DNA of 64,000 bases from Styela clava. Taxonomy: Eukaryota > Chordata > Ascidiacea > Stolidobranchia > Styelidae. The notes under the pieces are model-generated. The model ran no database searches, was not told the origin of the DNA, and worked only from the letters and a program-made list of their open reading frames with translations. Shown piece by piece: positions 1 through 8,853 of the stretch. The number at the start of each line of letters is the position of its first letter. The stretch's first letter is position 1. The translations under genes were made by a program, and so were the position numbers. The DNA is taken from positions 23,278,703-23,342,702 of the forward strand of contig NC_135256.1 in the NCBI RefSeq assembly GCF_964204865.1, read 5' to 3'.

Positions 1-623
1 ATCATTCTCCTGTAGATAAAAAGGTTTAGGACTATCTGATTATTAGAATTATCTGATGAAAATAGGTGTTCGTATGTGTATTATCGAATGTTAACAATCT
101 GGTATTTATTTAAAATCTTTTTGTCCTTTCATGACATATGGCTACAAAGAATAAATATGACGTAACAAATGAGTGAGCTCTCGCGAAATTTTGTCGAGAA
201 AAGCTCAGCATTCATTTGGCTACACTCTTACGTAATATAGATCGTCTGTGCCATCCTTTTTCGTCATTTCTGCTCGATTTAAAAGTTGTACAGCCCACGT
301 TGGTTATAGTCACTTGCTAACTTACTGTTATAAATTGATTTCGAAAGAAATAAAACGATTAGGGAAGGTATCAAGAGAGAAGTGCATAAAATGAACTATT
401 GCTTGCGTGATTGGGATGCCATTCCCGAAAGGTTTCCGTGTCTTAAAAACTTTGCAACTGCATTACTCTACAATTCTACATATTTTCATCTACATATGCT
501 TGTGAATCTCTGTTTTCAGTTATGAACTTCATTAAGTCTCGTAATAGGAGTAACCTGTAAGATGAAACCAGTACCGGTAGTCCGTGTATTTATTTGAAAG
601 TTAGAAAATATAAACCCAATATA
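1..623. other. Unannotated AT-rich stretch
   Basis: No open frame, RNA gene or recognisable transposon end was seen here. It lies directly before the Helitron-like element. Confidence 0.5.
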
Positions 624-669
624 AACTAGAGCTGCGTGCAGCTTTAACAGGCTTCCCGCGTAAAAAAAC

Positions 670-1320
670 TGAAGACGCGTTTTGTTCACTGGAGCGTGAA
701 AGCGTGGTCAGTCATGCATAAAATTTGCAGTTTACGATGGGGGACTTATTATCTGCATGTGATGTAAATTTCAAGTCTCTAAGTAGTGTCGTTCTCTAGA
801 AGAAGATGAAAATGTGAAATCCTATATTGCTCACTGGAGCGTATCGCCGAGGTCACTCATGCGTATCCTTGACATATCGTATCCGGAACATGTCCATTAA
901 TCATTGTTTTGAATTTCAACCCAATAGCATGTATCAATTTTGAGAAATCGCAAAAAAACTGAATACGCGTTTTGCTCACTGGAGCGTGAAAGCGTGGTCA
1001 GTCATGCATAAAATTTGCAAACTATGATGGGGGACTTATTGTCTGCATGTGATGTAAATTTCAAGTCTCTAAGTATTGTCGTTCTCGAGAAGAAGATGAA
1101 AATGTAAAATCCTATATTGCTCACTGGAGCGTATCGCCGAGATGACTCATGCGTATCCTTGACATATTATATCCGGAACATGTCCTTTAATCATTGTTAT
1201 GAATTTCAACCCAATACCATGTATCAATTTTGAGAAATCGCAAAAAAACTGAATACGCGTTTTGCTCACTGGAGCGTGAAAGCGTGGTCAGTCATGCATA
1301 AAATTTGCATTTTATTGCTA
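670..1320 (+). repeat. Tandem array 1, about 290-bp monomers
   Basis: The ACGCGT motif recurs at 675, 965 and 1255, giving an exact 290-bp spacing twice, followed by a partial third unit. Each monomer holds two versions of a half-unit of about 145 bp, marked by TCACTGGAGCGT about 146 bp apart and followed by related GGTCA-TCATGC segments. The array ends in ATAAAATTTGCA and passes into the element's 3' segment. Confidence 0.85.
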
Positions 1321-1432
1321 GCTGAGAACTTCTGCACATGTGAGGTGAATTTCAAGTTTGTAGGACCAATTTGAAAAAAAAATAATAATAACTAGAGCTG
1401 CGTGCAGCTTTAACAGGCTTCCCGCGTAAAAA

Positions 1433-2075
1433 AAACTGAAGACGCGTTTTGCTCACTGGAGCGTGAAAGTGTGGTCAGTCATGCATAAAATTTGCAATTT
1501 ATGATGGGGGACTTATTATCTGCATGTGATGTAAATTTCAAGTCTCTAAGTAGTGTCGTTCTCGAGAATAAGATGAAAATGTAAAATCCTATATTTCTCA
1601 CTGGAGCGTATCGCCGAGGTCACTCATGCGTATCCTTGACATATCGCATTCGGAACATGTTCATTAATCATTGTTATGGAATTCAACCCAATACCATGTA
1701 TCAATTTTGAGAAATCGCAAAAAAACTGAAAACGCGTTTTGCTCACTGGAGCGTGAAAGCGTGGTCGGTCATGCATAAAATTTGCAATTTATGATGGGGG
1801 ACTTATTCTCTGCATGTGATGTAAATTTCAAGTCTCTAAGTTGTGTCGTTCTCAAGAAGAAGATGAAAATCCTATATTGCTCACTGGAGCGTATCGCCGA
1901 GGTCACTCATGCGTATCCTTTACATATCGTATCCGGAACATGTCCATTAATCATTGTTATGAATTTCAAACCAATACCATGTATCAATTTTGAGAAATCG
2001 CAAAAAAACTGAAAACGCGTTTTGCTCACTGGAGCGTGAAAGCGTGGTCACTCATGCATAAAATTTGCATTTTAT
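1433..2075 (+). repeat. Tandem array 2, about 290-bp monomers
   Basis: ACGCGT recurs at 1442, 1732 and 2015 (spacings 290 and 283 bp). It is the same monomer as array 1 with scattered substitutions and a small deletion around 1869. It lies in the second of the two head-to-tail element units. Confidence 0.85.
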
Positions 2076-2137
2076 TGCTAGCTGAGAACTTCTGCACATT
2101 TGAGGTGAATTTCAAGTTTGTAGGAACAATTTGAAAA

Positions 2138-2190
2138 AAAAATAATAAAAATAAATAATAATAAATAAATAATAATAATAATAATAAAAC
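2138..2190 (+). repeat. AAT/AAATAAT microsatellite
   Basis: A run of AATAAT and AAATAAAT units just inside the 3' end of the Helitron-like element. The same run, in reverse complement, is present in the copy at 56.6 kb, so it is part of the element. Confidence 0.9.
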
Positions 2191-2304
2191 ACAGGAATAC
2201 AATAGGTTCCCTGCTGACAAGCAGCGGGAAGCCTAAATATCTATCAGCGTTAATGCAGCAGCAAAGGTCTCACTGATATAGAATAAAAAAAGTAATCAAG
2301 TCTT

Positions 2305-2463
2305 TTTGGACACGTAGTGGACATAACGATCGTTTCAATATTATGTTGTTGTTGTTCTTGTTCTTGTTGTTCTTGTTCTTTGACACGTTTTTAAAAAGTC
2401 GCTTTTCTCTTCGAATACTGGACCAATTGCTTTGAAATTTTCAGTGGTTGAAGATTAATTTTT
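2305..2463 (+). mobile_element. Foldback element, partial arm
   Basis: This matches the outer part of the left arm of the foldback element at 21666-22215, starting at TTGGACACGTAGTGGACATA and ending at the hAT boundary. It contains an expanded GTTGTT/CTTGTTC microsatellite that is shorter in the 21.7-kb copy. It abuts the truncated 3' end of hAT copy A. Confidence 0.75.
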
Positions 2464-4023
2464 TCCTTTGCAGACAAAATCCAACGCTGCGTTGTTTGCC
2501 CGCGGCGTAAAGAAGCACTCCATGTGTCGTCGTATTTTATTGTTTCCCGGATACGAGATACAGCATCGCAGAAGTCTGAAATACACGACTGCACAGACGC
2601 TCCATCCATTAGCCTTGACTGCAATGCGCCGTATAATACATCCACGTGATAGAATATTGTGGAGAAAAAAGCGAGAAAAAATGAAAACTCACCATCTTCT
2701 AGCAGACGCTTTAGACCTGCCGCCTCCCTCACAGAGCGTTCGTCCCAAACCGGAGAGCTCTGAATGCCATTGAAACACTCAATGAGCTCAGACCTAATTT
2801 CGGACACGCCCTGCACCACGCGTGATTGGAAGTTCCAACGTGTTGGTGCACAAGCTGGGAAACGGCGGCTATATATCTGGCGAAGGAGGTCAGAGCGCTT
2901 CGCCGAAACGGAAAAAAATGAAGAAAACCCCGAAACATTTGCAAAAAATATACGGACGAGAGGGGGAATCAAGACACATATTTTTAATAACGAGGTTAAA
3001 TTGGTGTGCATAACAATGTAAAAAATGCGCATGAGGAAAATCTTCTTTTATATAAACTTGAACACCATGTTTCTACCCACTCATGACTGCCGCGCCGTCA
3101 TAAGTTTGAGCTATCAATTTTGACTTCGCGTTGTAAGGCTGTAACACTTCTTTCAGTACAGCCGATATCCCGCAAGCCGTGCGATCAACGATTGGTACAA
3201 AGCTGTGAAATCTCTCGGTAGGTTTACCATCTTTCACAAACCAAAAAATCACAGCCAGTTGGGAAACGCACGTGATGTCAGTTGTCTCGTCATACTGAAT
3301 CGAAAGGGACTGGCAATTCTCAATTTCCAGAGCCAAATTTTGTAAATAAATTTTATACATTGAGTCGAGCAAATCATTTTGGATATCCTTAGATGTCCCT
3401 TTCGAAACAGTTGCGGCATCAAGATGATCTCTCAATACTGTATCTAGGGATGCGGTGTATTCCACCATATCCAAAAATACCCCTCTATTAGAAGAGCCAG
3501 CCCGTTCATCGTGCCCACGGAGGGACAGCTCGTGACAACCAATGAACTTCAAAACATCTATCAATCGACCGAGAACATGGCGGTTTTTCTCGACGTTTTG
3601 GTTGTGCCGACGAATAGAAACCGCGCGTCCTTCATCCAACTGTGCTGCAATATTAACATTTCCGAATGTTCGGTATTTTACTGCATTGTCCAGATGCTCC
3701 ATTGAAGATTGATGATCCCTGGCACGCTCGGAAAGATGTTTAAGATCTCTAAAACCAAAATTACACCAACGTGAGTCACGGGCGGAAGCAAAAAGTAGGC
3801 AATAAAAACAAAAAAGTGCATTTTTGTCCTCGCTGTAACACAACCATTCGTGTTTTTTATACCAAGTTTCTGCGCAGAATGTACGCCGACGCTTTCCTCC
3901 GTCATGGGATTGTTCCAGTGAACAATTTTTTGGTTGATAAGGCCCAAGACGTTGTACCTCTAATTTTTGTTCCAGTGGCAGCTGCGAAAACGGAGTGCGA
4001 AGTAGTGCATCAACCTTATTCAT
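2464..4023 (-). pseudogene. Broken hAT transposase with TTF-type zinc finger (copy A)
   Basis: The frame starts at ATG 4023 and runs 316 codons to a TAG near 3073. The N-terminal part carries the Cys-rich TTF-type zinc finger typical of ZMYM/DUF4371-like hAT transposases (CFYC, W-K-F/N-F-G-F-R-D-L segments). The first catalytic Asp lies in the DETTDI motif and the second in the YDGAAVMSG motif just before the stop. Downstream, transposase-like sequence continues in shifted frames (HCYAHQFNL, then a frame from about 2990 to 2464 with PTRWNFQSRVV), so there is at least one stop and one or more frameshifts. The hAT dimerisation domain and the third catalytic residue are absent because the copy is truncated. 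It is a dead copy. Confidence 0.85.
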
Positions 4024-4554
4024 TATGAGGTCTAAGGCTAAGAAATGCGAAGCCGGAAAGAAGTGAGGAGCTCAAAAGGAATGTGGAAAATCGAAAGCAA
4101 ATGGACTAAAGGTCTCTAACTGATTCAAATAGCGAAACAAGCGACAAAAACGAAGGCGTGGAAACTATCAACTCTTCAAGCAACCAACGAACGAGAAGGA
4201 ATGCGTGAATATGTCAACACGTTCTTGTAAGAAACGTCGGCATTGTGTCGTCATAATTTCGGGGCTAGCCCCGATGATTTAGTAAAAGAAACAGAAAACA
4301 AACGAGACAAACGCGGCGAGTGGAAGATAAAAGAGAGAATACGATATACAATGAGCAACCGGGGCAAAATCGGCGTCGCCCCGTCGACGTTCGGCGAAGG
4401 CTTTGCGAGCGAAAAAATGAACCATGTCGGGAGAATATGGCTAGTGTAGACAGTCTGTGCAACCGATATTGAGGTATTTTTCGAATATTTTTTATTATAC
4501 CGAAAAAACAACCGGGGCATTGCCCGGGTTGGCCCTATTGACGCGCCGCCACTG
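2464..4554 (-). mobile_element. hAT transposon copy A, 3'-truncated
   Basis: This is near-identical to hAT copy B (26150-28582) in opposite orientation. Its 5' terminus, reading CAGTGGCGGCGCGTC on the minus strand, ends at 4554. The 3' end is cut off within the transposase gene, at the shared GCAAAGGAA, where the foldback arm begins. No target duplication can be assigned because one end is missing. It keeps the internal 0.58 kb that copy B has lost. Confidence 0.85.
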
Positions 4555-4935
4555 CTCCAAATTGATGTACTGTGCGTATTCAAAAATCTTTGCGAATCAA
4601 GTGTGCCTTTTGACTAAGGAAAATTTAGCATTGAAATGGTCGACCTTAATATAATAAACCTGGTATCTGCAGATAAAACCAATTGTTTTTTAAAAATACA
4701 TTTTTGATGTGCTTCATTTTTCAAATATAATTTATAATTACTGTAAAGTGTGTGATACATTTGGTACCAGGAATATCATTTGCAAATTAGCTTGGATAAC
4801 ACCCGTCTCAAATAAAATTTTAGACTCTTAAGTCATATCTTATATTATTCTTTGAACAAAAGGTTGCTGCTAGCTGGCTACCCATCAGAATTTTCTTTCA
4901 GATCACAAAGTCGCAATATTACGCCTCGCTAAGTT

Positions 4936-5199
4936 TCACTTGCAACTGTATTTGGTTGTAGTATCGGTGTCCAACTTTTTTAAACTGAAACCTTCACTAC
5001 CAGACCCACCCGAACAAATAATTTTTGATAGGGCCGTAGTGAAGTTGCTTTCGTTCAAGCACAATGGACACTTTATCTCCACCAATCCATAGTAATCACA
5101 AGTTACCTCGTCATTACGGCAAGCATCAATAAATGGATACTGAGGATGTATTATCAAGTCACGCAAGCTGAGGTCTTGTTGCAACTTATACTTTGCCAT
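4936..5199 (-). pseudogene. YqaJ-like exonuclease fragment
   Basis: This 87-codon frame contains HPQYPFIDACRNDEV followed by YYGLVEIKCPLC, the D-(x)n-ExK core of YqaJ/lambda-type recombinase exonucleases found in many eukaryotic transposon-like genes. The Glu and Lys of EIK are the expected metal-binding and catalytic pair, and the preceding Asp region resembles the usual PDG-like segment, here altered. It ends after KYSCK, where the family usually continues with a Tyr-rich Y-x-Q-V/I-Q motif. On the minus strand an AG acceptor-like site (GTAGATAG) lies directly before the ATG, so it may be an exon. A THAP exon lies about 0.8 kb upstream on the same strand. It could instead be an isolated fragment of a dead element. 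Confidence 0.6.
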
Positions 5200-5442
5200 C
5201 TATCTACAGTATTCCATGGTCGCATCCATATTTGTAAGATAATGGATACAGATTCATTCGATATCATGATCCTGCACTAGCTTTGTAATAATTTTTTTCA
5301 TAAAATCTAACGATCAAGTGGTGAAATTTATGTCCATATCCCACCACAAACTCTAGTCCTAAATGAATTTGATTACGGGTAACATATCTTTTTTACCAAT
5401 GACAATGAAAAGACATTTTTGGTCAGTTGTACAAGCACCTTT

Positions 5443-5722
5443 GGGATAGGATTTATCATATGGCGGACCACAGTCTCTCGCACGATTACCATTCTATGTC
5501 GGGATTAGTTAGCCAGTTATTTGTTTTCCGAAGCATGGACTTGATGGTTGGTGGGGGATGTCGTAAGTAACCGACCAGCGGTCGTGTGAACCACCCTCAA
5601 TGGGAGGAGAGCTGCAATTCTCTCGCACATACATAACTATCCCCGCATGAGATTGGATCCTGTAAAACTACCAGGGTGATCAGAGAGGTGGTGGCGAGCG
5701 TATTCCTAGATGGCGAATTCAA
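5443..5722 (-). mobile_element. tRNA-derived SINE, near full length
   Basis: The reverse complement aligns with the SINE at 40185-40508. It shares GGAATACGCTCGCCACC, the box-B-like region followed by ATGCRGGGATRGTTATG, GAGAATTGC, the CCACCAA-CAAGTCCATGCTTC segment and the AAATCCTATCC tail. Box B is mutated (GATCCAATC). It sits between the THAP exon and the YqaJ fragment. Confidence 0.75.
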
Positions 5723-5980
5723 TTGAATTCTGGTTATTTTTTGCATGACCACTGGCGTTAAACTTTAGTTATCTATTCAACTTTTAACACTTAGTAATAA
5801 ATTACCTGCTAACTAGGGAAACAATACATTATGGCAATTGATGATTAATTCCATACACAAGTCAGCAATTCAAGTCTGCAACTAGGCCTACCAATAACAC
5901 TAGTTTGTCATCTGCTTTACATTGAAATGAGGGAGCTTATGAAAATTGAAAGAAATTGATAACGGCACATTATCACTCAC

Positions 5981-6194
5981 CATCAACGAAGTGCTGTCCG
6001 CAAACAGTGAAACACAAGCGAGATGACGTCTGGACTTGACACCAATCATCAAGCAGTCCTGCCAATAAATGATATCCACATAGCGCGACGTTCCGGATCT
6101 TTTGAAAAAAGTGGAATATAACTGGGAAACCATTTCGTTGTCTATAGTATAGGCTACTATACGTACAGCCAACGGCACAATACGAAATAACCAT
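5981..6194 (-). CDS. THAP-type zinc finger exon
   Basis: From ATG 6194 the frame reads MVISYCAVGC, then FHFF about 25 residues later, a Trp (DDW), and C-GQ-HF near the end. This is the C2CH pattern of THAP DNA-binding domains (C-x(2-4)-C, FHxFP, W, C-x2-H-F). The region between FHFF and W is poorly conserved compared with the consensus, so some decay is possible. The exon ends at a strong donor, GATG|GTGAGTG, at 5981/5980. THAP domains are found in P-element-type and other transposase-derived proteins, where they bind DNA. The same-strand YqaJ-like fragment downstream suggests one former THAP-exonuclease gene. A functional host gene cannot be excluded. Confidence 0.6.
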
Positions 6195-6218
6195 TTTCAA
6201 CAGCCAAGAAAAACGCAA

Positions 6219-7579
6219 ACGTATAATCCGACTTGCAACTGACAGGAGCCAGCTGGACGTTTTTGTTTTTTTGCCGTTCAGTAAATAAAGTCACGTGACC
6301 CGTGCAAGTCCTCTATACAGATTTTAATAACAACAGCTATGTAGTGCATCCAGCATTTATTAAAGGCATATTTTCATGACAGCATTACGCGGGCCAGATT
6401 GAATCACCCAACGGGCCGGATTTGGCCCGCGGGCCGTAGTTTTCCGTTGTCAGTGTTGGACTGTCCCAAGAGTGCCGCCACTCGATAACCAAGATTGGTT
6501 TTTGGCGTCTCCATTTTATCCCGAAATGCGATTTTTTTAATTTGTGTATGTATAGTTCGTATTTTGAGTAGAAGAAAAATAAATTACTGAATATCACAGT
6601 ACAGTATATATAATATAACAGTGCCACTCGCAAAAGTGTTAGAAGCGATACTTACATCAGAGCCATTATATAATGGCTCTGCTTACATTGAAATGTCTTC
6701 TGGCGAATTAATTACAGCAGACCGTCGGCGGCGTACCGTACATTCTGATCACAAATGTTACGGTACGGTACCCTACGTGAGATGTTTTGCATTGTCTCCG
6801 GTCTGACAGTAGTGCCGTATCCGGTATTGAATAGCATTTATTTGACTTGAGGGCTGTATAAGTACCGGTATAAGTTTATTTCGACCTCATACCGATAGTT
6901 CGCAATCCGCATAATAGACGATAAAATGCAGAAATACCGTACGGGCTAGCCGAGGGGAGTTAGACCACCCGCCAAATTATTGGCCAAATTTCTGTATTTC
7001 ATAAAGTACGGTATTAAATGTTACGTACAGAAGTAGGTACTGGTACCGTGTGGGTAAATAAAATACAGGTATACTTCAATTCTAAAATTAGGGCAGTATA
7101 GTAGGTACCGAGGATCCGAGAGGAAATTCTGTTTGGAATGCAAAAGAAAATATCACACCATGCAAAAACACACAACTTTGATTATGTCTTACTATCTACA
7201 CTTTAATTTATTGCCCCGAACCCAACCTACAGACCTAAGAAGCTAAGATAAACAGAATCAAATAAAAGCAGATAAGAAAATTAGGGAAGGGGCAATATTC
7301 TGATATTAGATTAAAATGGTATCCAGTCTCCAGAGAGAAATTGAGAAAACAGATGCAAGTCAACAATGTCACAATTTTAAGTCTAATAGAAAAAGCTTAA
7401 AATTAATTGGTTTATCTTGATTTTCGGTACTGCGGTAGGCCTACCTTATTTAACTAATATTATTTTAAGGCATTTAAGCTGTGTCAGATTTTTTTTTTTC
7501 TATGCCTATTTTGCCATTTGTTGTAAATAACCAATTACTGAATTATATTTTAGTTTTGAAGACAATGTAAGTCCTAGAC
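6219..7579. other. Gene-free stretch rich in TACCG/CGGTA motifs
   Basis: No gene was seen. Around 6385-6440 there is a GC-rich GGGCCGGATTTGGCCCGCGG segment of the type found at hAT ends. Between 6720 and 7120 the words TACCG, CGGTA, ACCGGTA and TACGGTAC recur many times without a fixed period. Confidence 0.5.
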
Positions 7580-8408
7580 TAGACCAGGGCTACTCAACTA
7601 TTTTCACCAAAGGTCCGTTTACAAAACTTCAAAATTACCGGGGGTACGGACATTTCAGAATATTTATTTGATTACCTAAACGAAACTTCAAATGCATTAT
7701 TAATTAATTAATAAATACAAAAGCAATGAATGGCTGACAAATATGGATACACATGTCGCACATCGACAACTGTATGGATGTTTCCCCGAGTATCGTTTTC
7801 CTTGTTTATTTCCGTAACAATGATCAATCAGCAAAAAGTCAACGATGACGTATAACAAAACAATTAAATTTTTTGAAGGCACTCAGACACTTTGTTCGCT
7901 CAGACAGAGATATTCGAAGTTTTTCGGATTTGCGTGTTATTTGTCAGTTTTTGGTTGTGTTTCTGAAAATTAGTTGTAAATGAAGTATTGTAATTTTTAT
8001 TATGCCTTCCGATAAGCTTTAGTTTAGTTACAATAATCAAAAATGAGTCTCAGAAAAGCTGCGATAGACTAGGCTTAAATGAGCGTGTATGCGGCACGTG
8101 GTTGTATATTTTCATAAAAATAATGGTTTTGAGAATGTAAATCAGTTTGTAAATGTCAACTCTCTGAAACACTCGCAAAATACGCCTCCAAAATTTTGCA
8201 ATAGTAAAGTATAGGGAAAACCTTTTTGAGGTCAAAGGTCGGGGAAACATCCTATGAATCTTTCCATCCTGTGTATGTAAACATTATTAAAATCATCTGA
8301 AACTATGAAACGGTGCTTGTGCTGCCAAAAAACAAGCAGACGCGGTCCAAATTGAATGGTCAAAAGGTCCGGATTCGGAGCGCGGTCCGCCAGTTGAGTT
8401 GAGCCTTG
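7580..8408 (-). mobile_element. Non-autonomous hAT-like element with 8-bp target duplication
   Basis: Direct repeats TCCTAGAC at 7572-7579 and 8409-8416 flank the element. The ends are related inverted repeats: left CAGGGCTACTCAACT (preceded by TAGAC), right, as reverse complement, CAAGGCTCAACTCAACTGG. Both are followed by GGTCCG/GGACCG motifs. Internally, the reverse complement matches parts of the hAT at 57820-59689, including the GACCTTTGACC and CTATACTTTAC segments, and the GTCTGAGCG and AAACAAGGAA segments also found at 19.0-19.3 kb. No transposase frame survives. Confidence 0.75.
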
Positions 8409-8790
8409 TCCTAGACTACCCTCTCATATTATCACAATTCCCACAAGTTAAAGACTCAAATAATAAAGATCATGACTGTCTCGTAAAGGAGGTTGTACAC
8501 TCACTGTTATAATCAATGTCTTTTCCTATGGGTACAATGTACATAGTACATTTAATAACAATAATAAATATGGCAAATTTGCAGTTTTAAGATAAAAATG
8601 ACACATACTATTTTTTAGTCCTTGATTAATAATAGAAGTAGTCAAGGGCTGTCCTTGGAATAAAATTTGCAGACCTTGGTTTTCCACAAATCTTTGAGTT
8701 CATAATATATTTCATTGTGAATTTTTTATAAAAGTTTTTAATGGCATTGTCCTTACATTACAATATACTAATCAATTGATTTATTTTAAC

Positions 8791-8792
8791 AG
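8791..8792 (+). promoter_or_regulatory. Candidate splice (or trans-splice) acceptor before MON2
   Basis: TTTATTTTAACAG ends 61 nt before the MON2 start codon, with a T-rich tract in front. It would serve a 5' UTR intron or a spliced leader. Confidence 0.45.
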
Positions 8793-8853
8793 TGATTTAT
8801 TATAAGCAATTCCATTTATTTGTAACTGGTCATATTTGGAGAAATCAATCAAA

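Larger units (their letters stand above)
624..2236 (+). mobile_element. Helitron-like (HINE-type) element with tandem-repeat core
   Basis: The element starts with ACTAGAGCTGCGTGCAGC, which contains a small palindrome, and ends with a hairpin (CCTGCT/AGCAGCGG) followed by GGGAAGCCTAA. Subterminal inverted repeats AGGCTTCCCGC (about 648-658) and GCGGGAAGCCT (about 2224-2234) face each other. A 3' hairpin followed by a CTAA end, together with subterminal inverted repeats, is what Helentron-derived HINE/DINE elements show. The core carries two arrays of about 290-bp repeats. The 5' terminus occurs a second time near 1391, so this is a head-to-tail pair whose first unit lacks the 3' hairpin. An (AAT)n microsatellite precedes the 3' end. 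There is no coding capacity, so it would move in trans. A core-less copy at 56591-56791 fixes both ends. Alternative: another class of MITE-with-satellite element; no Rep/helicase gene is in the window. Confidence 0.7.

Noticed and set aside
675..2075. CRISPR-like array
   Set aside because: Repeats are long (290 bp) and contiguous with no unique spacers, in an animal genome.
8836..8853. MON2 start upstream of 8854
   Set aside because: The added codons begin with TTG; ATG 8854 is the first ATG and has a good context.
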